From Kangiellaceae bacterium (GTDB lineage Bacteria > Pseudomonadota > Gammaproteobacteria > Enterobacterales > Kangiellaceae), in assembly GCA_013373015.1 (NCBI GenBank), contig JABXIQ010000038.1, positions 1 to 40,506 of the forward strand: a stretch of DNA of 40,506 nt, written 5' to 3'. This document shows, in pieces, positions 1 through 8,481 of the stretch. The stretch's first letter is position 1; the number at the start of each line of letters is the position of its first letter. A model generated the notes under the pieces. It was given only the letters and a program-made list of their open reading frames with translations. It did not search any database and was not told the origin of the DNA. The translations under genes were made by a program, and so were the position numbers.

Positions 1-89
1 AATCCTTCCCGAACTCAGAAGTGAAACGACTCATCGCCGATGGTAGTGTGGGGCTTCCCCATGTGAGAGTAGGTCATCGCCAAGCGCTT
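1..89 (+). rRNA. rrf: 5S ribosomal RNA, 3' part
   Basis: The first ~89 bases match the 3' three-quarters of gammaproteobacterial 5S rRNA. The conserved GAACTCAGAAGTGAAACG block is at about 11-28, followed by the GCCGATGGTAGTGTGGGG stretch and the GAGAGTAGG loop. The 5' part lies outside the window. The exact 3' end is set by analogy with E. coli and may be off by a few bases. This marks the distal end of an rrn operon. Confidence 0.95.
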
Positions 90-101
90 ATATAAAAGAA
101 A

Positions 102-127
102 GGCTACCCATCGGGTGGCCTTTTTTT
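102..127 (+). terminator. rrn operon rho-independent terminator
   Basis: An 8-bp stem (102-109 with 113-120, one G-U pair) closes a 3-nt loop and is followed at once by seven T residues. It lies 13 nt after the 5S rRNA, the expected position for ending rrn transcription. Confidence 0.9.
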
Positions 128-345
128 ATGTCTATATTGTGTAGTAAAGCTTTTAACTCTTTACAAGAGTATCTATAAATATTCCTGTAAGCTCTAAATT
201 GCAGAACTCAATAGTCAGAAAAAAGAGTGGAAGTCATTGATATTCAAGAGAAATAGGCGCTTGCTATTTCCTGAAGCGCATGCGAGCGCTTTCGTAAAAG
301 TGCTAGTTTTAACTTTCTTATTTTTAGTGCAAATCCTAAAGTAAT

Positions 346-1119
346 TTACTCAAATATATGATTCAGGGCTGCGACAGCAAGTTGCATTTTTTGGTAGTCA
401 CTACCTAACTTATCTTTGAATGGCAATTTTCGGACCCAGTTAAATTTGCTGGCAAACTTACTAATTTCAGTAACCATGGTATCTGGGTATTGAGCCAATA
501 AATCTTTAATTGCTTGCTTATAATAATCACGGTCACTGATATAAAAGCGTGCAGAACTAGTTGTAAATAATAAAATATCTCTCGCTTGAGTCTGCTCCAG
601 CAGTAAGGATTGGTTAGGGTCGTCTTCAAAATCAATAAATCCAACCTCTAATTCTTTGTTGATGCAAATGTTGCGAACAACTGCTTGGCTTAAATATAAT
701 TTCTTTTGATGGATGTCTAAGAGAGCTGCAATAGCTTTCTGAAGGATTTCTCTTTTAAAATCAATTGTTTGTAAGGATTTGTCTTTGAGTAGGCTACTCA
801 TTGTTCTGCCTAGATCTGTTAGCACGATATAATCTTGGCTGTGAGCAACTATTTGCGGAACCTTTACATTATGTTTTGAAAAAGATTCTATACGCTCAAT
901 TTCTAGTGCTAAAACTTTGCTTTTTTCAGCTTTTGGAATTGCTTGAATGATAGGTATATCAGTGATTTTGCTGATTGTATTCAAAAAAATGTAGCTTAAT
1001 CTACGATTTTCTTCCTCAGCTCTCTTTAACCAATAAACATTATTATTGGCTGTGAAGGAAGTTATTTTTTTATCTGTTTGCAAAGCGTTTTGTAACGCTT
1101 TATCAAATTCATCCGTCAT
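346..1119 (-). CDS. Kinase-fold protein with degenerate catalytic loop
   Basis: A cytoplasmic protein of 257 residues without a signal peptide or membrane segment. It has the outline of the small bacterial kinase-like fold related to LPS/Kdo kinases and Bud32: a candidate ATP-lysine in VYWLKR (K32), a Glu near E77, a catalytic-loop-like LYLSQAVVRN (141-150) and a metal-loop-like FIDFEDDP (161-168). In active kinases of this type the loop reads like HGD..RN. Here the catalytic Asp position appears to be Ser or Gln, so phosphotransfer may be lost. Similar proteins are often labelled 'serine/threonine phosphatase' or 'kinase' in databases without experiment. It stands alone, reading toward the rrn terminator. 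The family assignment rests on motif layout only. Confidence 0.6.
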   Translation of the reverse strand: MTDEFDKALQNALQTDKKITSFTANNNVYWLKRAEEENRRLSYIFLNTISKITDIPIIQAIPKAEKSKVLALEIERIESFSKHNVKVPQIVAHSQDYIVLTDLGRTMSSLLKDKSLQTIDFKREILQKAIAALLDIHQKKLYLSQAVVRNICINKELEVGFIDFEDDPNQSLLLEQTQARDILLFTTSSARFYISDRDYYKQAIKDLLAQYPDTMVTEISKFASKFNWVRKLPFKDKLGSDYQKMQLAVAALNHIFE

Positions 1120-1248
1120 AACTATATAGTGTACTAGGGTTTGGCTGTATTAATGGGCTTGATAAACACTATTTTAAGCTAACTCATTGACTTTATGAAT
1201 GTTTTTGTTCGATTTTGATAGAGAGTTTTGATATTTAGGGGTAAATCT

Positions 1249-2331
1249 ATGAAAAAGGTGTTACAGGTTTCCTGTTGTACACTCATGATTGCGTATGCAG
1301 TTATGGGCTCTAATGGGGTAAATGCTCGCCCATTGTTATTGAACGATATTGATCCGAGCCGTATTTTCTCTGAGTCTCAAATTAGTCTAGAGATAGTGAA
1401 TATTGAAAATAGTAAACTTTCATTGCAAAAGCCTACTCAGTTAAACGATTTTCAATATGAGTATTTATTGCATCATAAAATTAAGCACATCAATGCTGCC
1501 GACTTATCAAGTTCGGAGCATGCTGAGTTGAAAGCTTTAAGTTCTTATCAATCAAAAACCTATAGAGTGCATGAAGAAGGCCCTTTACCGATTAAAATCT
1601 TTGATATTGCTAGTTTGGCTAAAAGTAAGCTTTTTCAGTATGAGGTTGGTCAACAAGAAAAGTATTTGTATGAGCAATTAACTAATAATGTAAATGCTTT
1701 TCTTAATCAAGATTTTAACAATCCGCTAACCTTTTTAGCAGCACAAAAGGTCATAAGTAACGTTTCTGATCAGCAAGCTAAAGCAATCGGAGACAGCATG
1801 ATTACAAAATCCGTACTGGATAAGAATCAGGCTGTTTTATTGGGTCAATTGGGAAGCATCATTGTTCAGCCTGCCTATTTTAAAAAAGCATTAACAAGTT
1901 TAACTGATGGTGCAGAAGGTCACAAAATACTAGAAAACATGAACTTGATGCTCGAAGCAACGGATTCAATAGTGATTTTTGAAGAATTAATTCAAGATAA
2001 ATCATATTTGGCATCACAAGCATTGTTATATTATTCAAAACTCCCAAGTTATATGCATAACAGCAATATGCTGTTCAATTTGTTATCTGATGAAAAGCTT
2101 GGCTCTAGTGCCGCCTTTGTGATCAGTCAGAATTTGTCGGCTAATAATTTGGCACAAACGCTTAACATTATTTCAAATAATCAAAGCTCACGAGTTCAAG
2201 TGGCAAACGCGCTAATGACGCTAAAATCAGCCCAATCTATAACTGCAAATAATGCAATCAAAGATTTGTTACAGAACAACAAAATCCCTTATGTAGATAT
2301 GGCAAAGGAGGTGTCTCAGTGGGCTCTTTAA
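1249..2331 (+). CDS. Secreted helical-repeat protein of unknown function
   Basis: I do not recognise this family. The ATG at 1249 is chosen because AGGGG (1237-1241) lies 7 nt upstream; an in-frame TTG at 1228 has no such site. The 360-residue product starts MKKVLQ with a hydrophobic stretch and a plausible signal-peptidase site after GVNA (about residue 26). The mature part is rich in Leu, Ala, Ser, Asn and Gln, and from about residue 140 it looks like successive amphipathic helices, as in HEAT-like folds. No catalytic motif is visible. Its end overlaps the M14 carboxypeptidase start by 13 nt, and that gene's strong Shine-Dalgarno lies inside this one. The two are therefore probably coupled in translation, and this protein may be a partner, chaperone or inhibitor of the peptidase (inference). 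Confidence 0.8.
   Translation: MKKVLQVSCCTLMIAYAVMGSNGVNARPLLLNDIDPSRIFSESQISLEIVNIENSKLSLQKPTQLNDFQYEYLLHHKIKHINAADLSSSEHAELKALSSYQSKTYRVHEEGPLPIKIFDIASLAKSKLFQYEVGQQEKYLYEQLTNNVNAFLNQDFNNPLTFLAAQKVISNVSDQQAKAIGDSMITKSVLDKNQAVLLGQLGSIIVQPAYFKKALTSLTDGAEGHKILENMNLMLEATDSIVIFEELIQDKSYLASQALLYYSKLPSYMHNSNMLFNLLSDEKLGSSAAFVISQNLSANNLAQTLNIISNNQSSRVQVANALMTLKSAQSITANNAIKDLLQNNKIPYVDMAKEVSQWAL
2304..2313 (+). promoter_or_regulatory. Strong internal ribosome binding site for the M14 peptidase
   Basis: AAAGGAGGTG is nearly a full complement to the 16S rRNA 3' end and lies 5 nt before the GTG at 2319. It sits inside the last codons of the upstream gene and fixes the GTG start. Confidence 0.8.
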
Positions 2332-4247
2332 TCAAAAAAACACTTATCGCGGCAGCCGCTTTTTCATTGCCATGCCTTGCACTAAGTGAAACATTGACTT
2401 ATACCGAAAATACCAACTCATCTACTGAAGCAGCGTTAGGGTATCCAGTTCCTTTACCAAAGGACTCATTAGTCGCCATTGATGGCTTTAGGACTTACAG
2501 TAGCCTAAAGATGCATCACGATGCGATGGCATTGCAGCATGCTGAAATGACCCCTGTGGTAGTAGGGCAAACTAGAAATAATCGTGATATTACTGCTTTT
2601 GTGTTTGGTGATGCTGATAATTTGGATAGCGAAGGCAAAGTTGAGCCCGCTTTTTTAATTAATGGCACTATTCACGCCCGCGAATGGCAAAGCCCAGAAG
2701 TTGTAACCGAACTTATGGAGCGCCTTATTGAGGAAAAAAGTGATCAAGGAATGGTGCAGTATTTGTTGGAAAACACCAATATTGTTATTTTACCTGTATT
2801 AAATATTGATGGCTTTTTGCAAACCCAACGATATCCTAATCAAGTGACCAATTCACCTGGAACCACAGCTTCATCATCCCGTCTTGATAAATTTGCACAA
2901 CCACGAGATGGGCGTATGCGTCGTAAAAATATGCCAAATGTTGATGAAGATATTAGCACCAATAGCGATAGATTATTAGGCATCGATCTAAATAGAAATT
3001 CTAAACATTTTTTTGGTGTACAGCAGGGTAATAATGACCCTAATAGTTTGATCTATGGTGGGCCTAGTATTTTTTCAGAACCTGAAACACAGGCCTTGCT
3101 TGAAGCCGCTAAATTAGGGCCAGAAAATAAACTGCGTTTTTATCAAGATACACACTCTTTTTCGCGGGTGTTGTTTGTACCACAGCCTAATAATAGCCGT
3201 CGTAATGCGATTACCAATAGTATAGCAGGCAAATTTCAAGCTACGACCACGGCTCTTGGTGCTAATTATTTCCCTGTAATTGACCAAGTCGGATCGGGTA
3301 TTCCAACCACTGCAGATTACTTTGCTTATGAACATCAAGTCCCAAGCTGGACGCTTGAAATTGAGCCACCGCAAGGATTTCAAGGTGAACCTGATGGAGG
3401 AGCATTCTATGGCGGTACTGGCTTAAGCCATTCAGGATTTATTGCTCCCGACAGTGCCATTGCGAGAATTCGTGATCAGCTTGCGCCTGCGCAAATGCTA
3501 ATGTTTTATCATCAAGCAGGGCCGGCGCATGTTAAATCAGTACGTATTGCAGATAGTAGCGATAACACTGTATACGCAGCAGATTGGCAAACTAACAGCA
3601 ATGGCCGTAGTTTGAACATTACCGTTGATAATGTTTTACAAGGCGGTCAACAATATAAGTTGTGGATTAGTTTTAGTAAACCCATGCGGATCAGAAACGC
3701 CAATGGCAATATCGTTCAATATACCGGGCAATCGGTAAGTTTAACTCCTGCTATAGCCTTGTCAGGTCAATCTGCCTCTGGCACTTTTAATCGCAGCATA
3801 ACAACTGCAAACTCGAATTGGCAAAATCAATCGGGAGGAGAGTTGTCTGGTTATGATACTTATAAGGATGATGCTATTTTACTCAACTTTACCGTTCCTT
3901 CGAATATCAATGTTAGCTCAAGTACGGGAAATACTAACTTTAATTTGAATATCAATGTTCAAGATTTGGCGGGCTTATCTTTAGATGCTAACCCGTCAAC
4001 GGTCGTAGATTGGACTAATGGAGCTTGGTCAAATTATGAAAATGCTTCAAATCAGCTAGGAGATGTCGGTGGAACTGACGCATCCTACAGCTTGAAGGTT
4101 AGTAATGCGACCTTGACTTTGAATGCTACGAATAGCGCAAGTGGAGGCGGGGGGGGAGTTTTCTCTGTTTTAATTTTAATTCTTATGTTATTTTTGTGTG
4201 TGCAAAAGCTGGTTATTAATAATGTATGTATTAAAAGAAAGATATGA
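2319..4247 (+). CDS. Secreted M14-family zinc carboxypeptidase with C-terminal membrane tail
   Basis: A 642-residue metallocarboxypeptidase, expected to remove C-terminal residues from peptides outside the cytoplasm. Residues 1-23 form a signal peptide (cleavage near ALS|E). The zinc motif HAREW gives H119 and E122. DLNRN (223-227) is the substrate-carboxylate region, the third zinc ligand is probably H279 in QDTHSF, and the catalytic Glu is probably E347 in TLEIEP. Residues ~400-605 form a beta-rich domain. The C-terminus is GGGGG (609-613), a hydrophobic helix and a basic end with KRK, resembling GlyGly-CTERM sorting tails cut by rhombosortases, though the tail after the helix is longer than usual. 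An 8-G tract encodes the glycines. The start is GTG with an excellent ribosome binding site. It overlaps both neighbours. Confidence 0.9.
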   Translation: MGSLIKKTLIAAAAFSLPCLALSETLTYTENTNSSTEAALGYPVPLPKDSLVAIDGFRTYSSLKMHHDAMALQHAEMTPVVVGQTRNNRDITAFVFGDADNLDSEGKVEPAFLINGTIHAREWQSPEVVTELMERLIEEKSDQGMVQYLLENTNIVILPVLNIDGFLQTQRYPNQVTNSPGTTASSSRLDKFAQPRDGRMRRKNMPNVDEDISTNSDRLLGIDLNRNSKHFFGVQQGNNDPNSLIYGGPSIFSEPETQALLEAAKLGPENKLRFYQDTHSFSRVLFVPQPNNSRRNAITNSIAGKFQATTTALGANYFPVIDQVGSGIPTTADYFAYEHQVPSWTLEIEPPQGFQGEPDGGAFYGGTGLSHSGFIAPDSAIARIRDQLAPAQMLMFYHQAGPAHVKSVRIADSSDNTVYAADWQTNSNGRSLNITVDNVLQGGQQYKLWISFSKPMRIRNANGNIVQYTGQSVSLTPAIALSGQSASGTFNRSITTANSNWQNQSGGELSGYDTYKDDAILLNFTVPSNINVSSSTGNTNFNLNINVQDLAGLSLDANPSTVVDWTNGAWSNYENASNQLGDVGGTDASYSLKVSNATLTLNATNSASGGGGGVFSVLILILMLFLCVQKLVINNVCIKRKI

Positions 4248-4816
4248 AAGGTTTCGCGAAGAAGTGTAGCTCAAGGACATTTAGAAGAGCAAAAAAAGGT
4301 AGTAAGAGAGCTCTTGCTGAAATTTATCATCTATATAAAGAACCTATTTATAATTTAGCTTTGAGAATGTTAAAAGATAGAGCTTCTTCAGCAGATGTTC
4401 TTCAGATTGTAATGGTGAAAGTAATAGAAAAAATAAGCACTGTCTCAGATGGTAAAAAAATAGGGGCTTGGATAAAAACGATTACATATAATTGTATCAT
4501 AGATAATATTAGAGCAGATTCTAGGTATTTTTTTGTTGAAGATGATGTCTTAGATTTTATTGACTATAAATCAGCCTCTGCAATTATTAATGATAATAAA
4601 CACGACCTAGAAAGGTTAATGGACTGTCTGGACGAAAGGGAGCGGCTTGTTGTATGGTTAAGTGCCGTTGAAGGATATAAACATAAAGAGTTAGCTAAAA
4701 GCCTTGGAATATCAGAGACTAACTCTAAGCAAATATACAGAAGATCAATAAAGAAAATGGTTAGTTTAGCTTGTTTGGAGCGATTTGGAGGTTTATATGA
4801 ATCACGAATTGCGTAG
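4244..4816 (+). CDS. ECF-type RNA polymerase sigma factor
   Basis: A 190-residue sigma-70 family protein with only regions 2 and 4. Region 2 spans about 25-92 (AEIYHLYKEPIYNLALRML, then WIKTITYNCIIDNIR, which would melt and bind the -10). Region 4 spans about 120-172, with the helix-turn-helix in HKELAKSLGISETNSKQIY for -35 recognition. The start ATG overlaps the peptidase stop codon as ATGA, a coupling arrangement, and the end overlaps the next gene by 20 nt. There is no strong ribosome binding site, so it probably depends on translation of the peptidase gene. Codons AGA and ATA are frequent, unlike the housekeeping genes further along. It probably directs transcription of its own operon or of envelope genes; the target promoters are unknown. 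Confidence 0.88.
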   Translation: MKGFAKKCSSRTFRRAKKGSKRALAEIYHLYKEPIYNLALRMLKDRASSADVLQIVMVKVIEKISTVSDGKKIGAWIKTITYNCIIDNIRADSRYFFVEDDVLDFIDYKSASAIINDNKHDLERLMDCLDERERLVVWLSAVEGYKHKELAKSLGISETNSKQIYRRSIKKMVSLACLERFGGLYESRIA

Positions 4817-5306
4817 GGCTTCTTCTTCTGATGAAATTCAGTTGAATGACATTCTTAGCAAAAACCTGCAGAGACTTTCGGCCGCAAGCGTCCCAAAAGA
4901 TGTAGATGATAAAATATTAAACGCAATATTTAACAATAAAAAGGTTAAGAGTAAAAAACTTTTATATACAGGTGTCGCAGCATCTATTACTTTCATTGCT
5001 AGTGTTTTATTGTTTAATAAGTCACAGCAAGGGCAGAGTTATCAAGAACTGGAAAATCTTATTTCGGAAACACAATTAATTGAATCTAAACTGAAGTTAT
5101 TAGTTAATGATTCACTTGATAGAGTGGCGCATGAGGAAGCTGAAAGGTTGAAGATGGAATTAATAGAAATAGATATAAAACTTAATCAGACTTATTTAGA
5201 CGGAGCCTCAGAAAATATAAAGATGCTTCATTGGAAAGAAAGACAACAGAAATTAGCATTGCTCGTTAATATTTATAAGGCAAAAAATAATTTAGAGAGG
5301 ATATAG
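4797..5306 (+). CDS. Single-pass membrane protein, putative anti-sigma factor
   Basis: The ATG at 4797 is preceded by GGAGG at 4787-4791; the reading frame is open a few codons upstream from a TTG, but that TTG overlaps this site. The product is 169 residues: a hydrophilic N-terminus (1-50, cytoplasmic by the positive-inside rule, with KKVKSKK before the membrane), one transmembrane helix (about 55-74), and a charged, probably coiled-coil C-terminus (about 80-165) outside the membrane. This is the layout of anti-sigma factors, and the gene sits just after an ECF sigma gene with a 20-nt overlap. No zinc-binding HxxxCxxC motif of the ZAS class is seen. The role is inferred from position and topology, not from a recognised domain. 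Confidence 0.75.
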   Translation: MNHELRRASSSDEIQLNDILSKNLQRLSAASVPKDVDDKILNAIFNNKKVKSKKLLYTGVAASITFIASVLLFNKSQQGQSYQELENLISETQLIESKLKLLVNDSLDRVAHEEAERLKMELIEIDIKLNQTYLDGASENIKMLHWKERQQKLALLVNIYKAKNNLERI

Positions 5307-5311
5307 TTTAA

Positions 5312-6172
5312 ATGCGATACGTTGTTATTTTTCTTATTTTTTTTCTAGTGCCAAGTATAAATGCGGAGGAATTTAGAACGGAAAAAGCTAAAGAGCTCGC
5401 TAAGCAATTAAAACAGACTGTAAACAGGACTTTAGCAGAAATTTATAAACTCGAACTTTCTGATGATTCGCTTGAACAGAATACATACACTATTCAACAG
5501 CCTGAAATGACTCAGACAGATTTAGGGATAGTAATTGATCCTGATAAAAGAATGGTGCTATCAGTTACTATGAATAGTAATGCTGACAAGATGGGGTTTA
5601 AGTCAGGTGATATTATTAATCGAATGATGGTTAATGGAGAATATTTTGGTAAAAGTTATGGTCAACTAATTCTATATCATGGAGATTTTTTTAGCGTAGA
5701 TATTATTAGGGATGGAGTTGAACTAAATCTTGAAAAAACTATTCAGTCCATCTATGTCCCTAACTGGGAGTTAAGGCTTAGCATTAATAATGAAGATAAT
5801 CTCAAACAACAAAAATTTACTAATGATCTATGTGGAAGGGTTTCTGTTTTTTTTACGCCTCCAGAAACAAAACTTCTATTTCCTGCTAAGATTCAAGCGA
5901 TAAATGGTCTGTCGGGGTTAAATATTAAAGACACTGTTAAGCTAACTCCTGGGCTTTATGAATTTAGTTTGCAGGAGGCTATTCCTTCGAGACACATGTA
6001 TAGGAGATCTCTCGGTTCAGAAAAACCTAAAAAATTGAGTTTAACGGTTGAGGCGCATAAAACATATCATCTTGCGGCTGAATTTATTCCTCATAATAGA
6101 TATAAATTGAAGGAACAAAAGTATTGGAATCCTTCTGTGTGGCAGGTTAGCGAGCGCGAATGTTATAAATAG
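5312..6172 (+). CDS. Exported PDZ-domain protein
   Basis: A 286-residue protein beginning with a signal peptide (residues 1-18, cleavage at INA|EE), so periplasmic. Residues ~70-145 look like a PDZ domain: the carboxylate-binding-loop-like LGIVID, a central NADKMGFKSGDIINRM typical of the PDZ core, and a following strand-turn SVDIIRDGVELNLEK. The C-terminal half (about 150-286) is beta-rich with two cysteines and is unrecognised. AGAGAGG lies about 11 nt before the ATG, 5 nt after the previous stop. A PDZ protein beside a sigma/anti-sigma pair and a carboxypeptidase suggests it reads protein C-termini, as the PDZ domains of DegS and RseP do in the sigma-E pathway (analogy only). No protease domain is present. 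Confidence 0.75.
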   Translation: MRYVVIFLIFFLVPSINAEEFRTEKAKELAKQLKQTVNRTLAEIYKLELSDDSLEQNTYTIQQPEMTQTDLGIVIDPDKRMVLSVTMNSNADKMGFKSGDIINRMMVNGEYFGKSYGQLILYHGDFFSVDIIRDGVELNLEKTIQSIYVPNWELRLSINNEDNLKQQKFTNDLCGRVSVFFTPPETKLLFPAKIQAINGLSGLNIKDTVKLTPGLYEFSLQEAIPSRHMYRRSLGSEKPKKLSLTVEAHKTYHLAAEFIPHNRYKLKEQKYWNPSVWQVSERECYK

Positions 6173-6376
6173 AAAGATATTGCTTACTTACAATTGAACT
6201 GTAGGGTATTTGCAGCATGCTTTAATGCTTAAGAAGCTAAAGGCAGGCACAGAATTACGTACAAAGTGTAAGACTGAAGCGACCAATTATATTACAATGG
6301 TATAATATGTACTAGGTCAGGCATGAACTGATAGTTACTTGTTTTTTTTGTAAGGCACTCTGTTTAGATTTAGCTG

Positions 6377-6442
6377 TATTAGTCTCGACTAGATCTGATA
6401 CTTCTTTGCATATTGTAGTGTCAGACTTAGTCGAAACTAATA
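6377..6442. repeat. Long imperfect inverted repeat between convergent genes
   Basis: Two 25-nt arms (6377-6401 and 6418-6442) match in 21 of 25 positions with a 16-nt loop; every mismatch is a transition, so several become G-U pairs in RNA. It lies between the PDZ gene and the convergent S9 peptidase gene. No T-run follows on either strand, so it is not a standard intrinsic terminator. It may stabilise both 3' ends or be a remnant of a repeat family. The rest of 6173-6456 holds nothing I recognise. Confidence 0.7.
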
Positions 6443-6456
6443 TAAATGATAGAAAA

Positions 6457-8376
6457 TTACATGCCAATATGCTTATTTAAAAAACTTTCCATTTTTGAAT
6501 AAATTTCTATTCTATTATCCATTGAGTAAAAACCATGTCCTTCGTGTGCTTTCACAATAGATTCATACTCTTTTTGAGCTTTATCTAATGCAGAAGTGAG
6601 GGCTTCATAGTGTTCCATTGGGCAAATTGGATCTGCTTGGCCGTGTATAATAAGAAGTGGAGCTTTTATTCTATCAACGTGGTAAACAGGAGACCGTTCA
6701 GTCATAAATTCTTCGTTGCCGTAACCCCAAGCATCTCTCGCAAAAGTTCTGCCGTATTCTGTTTTATGATATATGTCATACTTAAAAGCTCTAATATCGT
6801 ATGCACCAACATACCCTATCGCGCACTGATACAGGTCAGGCTCTTTAATTACACCCATTAATGAAGCATAACCGCCATAGCTACCACCATAAATACAGAT
6901 TCTTTCTTTGTTTGCAATGCCTTTATTTATTGCCCATAAAGTTGCATCAGTAAGATCATCCTGCATTTCCATACCTACTTTTTGATAGTGATCGTACTGA
7001 AAATTTCTTCCTCTACCCCCAGAACCTCTGTAATTAACCTGTAAAACAGCATAGCCACGGCTAGAAAAAAATTGAGCTTCAGGTTGATATGCCCAACTGT
7101 CTTTAATCCCGTAAGGTCCTCCATGAACTAGTAAAACCATCGGGAGGTCCTTTTGTTTATGGTTTGGTAATGTTAAATAACCTTTAATTTCCAACCCATC
7201 TCTAGCCTTGAAAGAAATAGGATGTCGGTTTGACATTAGTTTTTCATCTATCCATGGTAGCGCCTTCATTTCAAAGGTAAGTTTTTCTGACTCGTTATCA
7301 TAGATATAAAAAGTTCCAGCATCTTTGTCATTATAAACTCGTACGACAGAGAGCCTATCATCTTTTGTCGGCGTTCCTATGGATACGACTTTATCTGGGA
7401 ATGCAGACTCAAGTTTTGCTTGAATTAAAAAACGACTAGAGGATTTGTCAAAGAACTCACTTACTGGAAAGTCAGGTTCTCTTTCGATGCCTACGAGCCG
7501 AGGATTTTCTCTTTTGTAGTCATATATAAAGCCTTCGATATCTGCATCGCCTTTAAGCTCGTGTACTAAAGAAAGTTCTTTAGTTTTAAGGTCTAACGAG
7601 TATATTCCACGTTTTCTTCCATCAGTATTTGAAGAAACATATAGTTTGGTATCGTTATCGTAAATTTGAATGGGGTTAAGCATTCCTTCCTTTCGCGCAT
7701 ACTCGTTAAATAATTCCCACTCACCATTTTCATTTTTTAAGTGTATATAGATTGTTTCAGGGTTATCTTCATCAACACCAATAGATACTCGAGCTTCCTT
7801 TTTGTCATCTAGGATTAGGTTGCCTCCTTTTAACGGTCCTGAATCGATTTTTCTATAGCGGCTTGTAAATAAGTCAAACTCATATATCCCAGGAAATTTT
7901 CTTTCATACATTTGAACAAGAACTTTTTCTGGATTGTTAGGCAGCGCATCAACGACTCTAAAACCTTTTGGCAAGGACGTAGATGCGCCCGCTTTATTCC
8001 GAGGGGGCCACAACTTAATCTTTTTACTGCCGTCAGCGTTTCCAGCAAAGAATATTCCAGTGGGAGCAGGCTGATCTAACGCTCCTATCTTTTTATTTTG
8101 GCTTACAATTAATCTATCATCACTAACCCAAAAAAAAGACCCAGCTTCATAATCTTGAGGAAACTCGAAACGCTGTTTTATATCTTTCGTTTTACGATCT
8201 AAAATATAAACTTCTTTTTTCCCAGTGCTTTCTGCTCTGACAGCTATGTATTTTCCATCTGGTGATAACCTAAGGCTGTCAGCCTGAGCAAACTTAAAAA
8301 AGTCCTCTACACTTATTTGAGCGTAAGAACTATTGATGCATAGTATAATTGTGAGTAGTATAATTTTCTTTAACAT
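6457..8376 (-). CDS. Exported S9 family peptidase (prolyl oligopeptidase / acylaminoacyl-peptidase type)
   Basis: A serine peptidase of 639 residues with a signal peptide (1-19, cleavage at SYA|Q), so periplasmic or outer-membrane-facing. The first ~370 residues form the beta-propeller, with WD40-like segments such as LSPDGKYIAVRAE. Residues ~385-639 are the alpha/beta-hydrolase catalytic domain, with GGSYGGYAS giving the nucleophile S499, GQADP giving D582 and EGHGFY giving H614. The oxyanion region HGGPYG is intact. Members cleave short peptides or remove N-acylated residues. It is monocistronic, facing the PDZ gene across the long inverted repeat. All catalytic residues are present, so it should be active. 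The propeller probably limits access to oligopeptides. Confidence 0.92.
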   Translation of the reverse strand: MLKKIILLTIILCINSSYAQISVEDFFKFAQADSLRLSPDGKYIAVRAESTGKKEVYILDRKTKDIKQRFEFPQDYEAGSFFWVSDDRLIVSQNKKIGALDQPAPTGIFFAGNADGSKKIKLWPPRNKAGASTSLPKGFRVVDALPNNPEKVLVQMYERKFPGIYEFDLFTSRYRKIDSGPLKGGNLILDDKKEARVSIGVDEDNPETIYIHLKNENGEWELFNEYARKEGMLNPIQIYDNDTKLYVSSNTDGRKRGIYSLDLKTKELSLVHELKGDADIEGFIYDYKRENPRLVGIEREPDFPVSEFFDKSSSRFLIQAKLESAFPDKVVSIGTPTKDDRLSVVRVYNDKDAGTFYIYDNESEKLTFEMKALPWIDEKLMSNRHPISFKARDGLEIKGYLTLPNHKQKDLPMVLLVHGGPYGIKDSWAYQPEAQFFSSRGYAVLQVNYRGSGGRGRNFQYDHYQKVGMEMQDDLTDATLWAINKGIANKERICIYGGSYGGYASLMGVIKEPDLYQCAIGYVGAYDIRAFKYDIYHKTEYGRTFARDAWGYGNEEFMTERSPVYHVDRIKAPLLIIHGQADPICPMEHYEALTSALDKAQKEYESIVKAHEGHGFYSMDNRIEIYSKMESFLNKHIGM

Positions 8377-8481
8377 AATGCTATCCTGAGTAATATCTTA
8401 TGCGAATATTAACTTAATAGCATAAAAAACTCTAATATTCTAATGTATATTTATGTAGCATTTATTGTGTTAGTGAAGTTT

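Noticed and set aside
251-292. Two small inverted repeats (251-256 with 264-269; 274-279 with 287-292) near the kinase-like gene end
   Set aside because: Stems of 6 bp with no T-run; could be chance in AT-rich DNA. The rest of 128-345 shows nothing.
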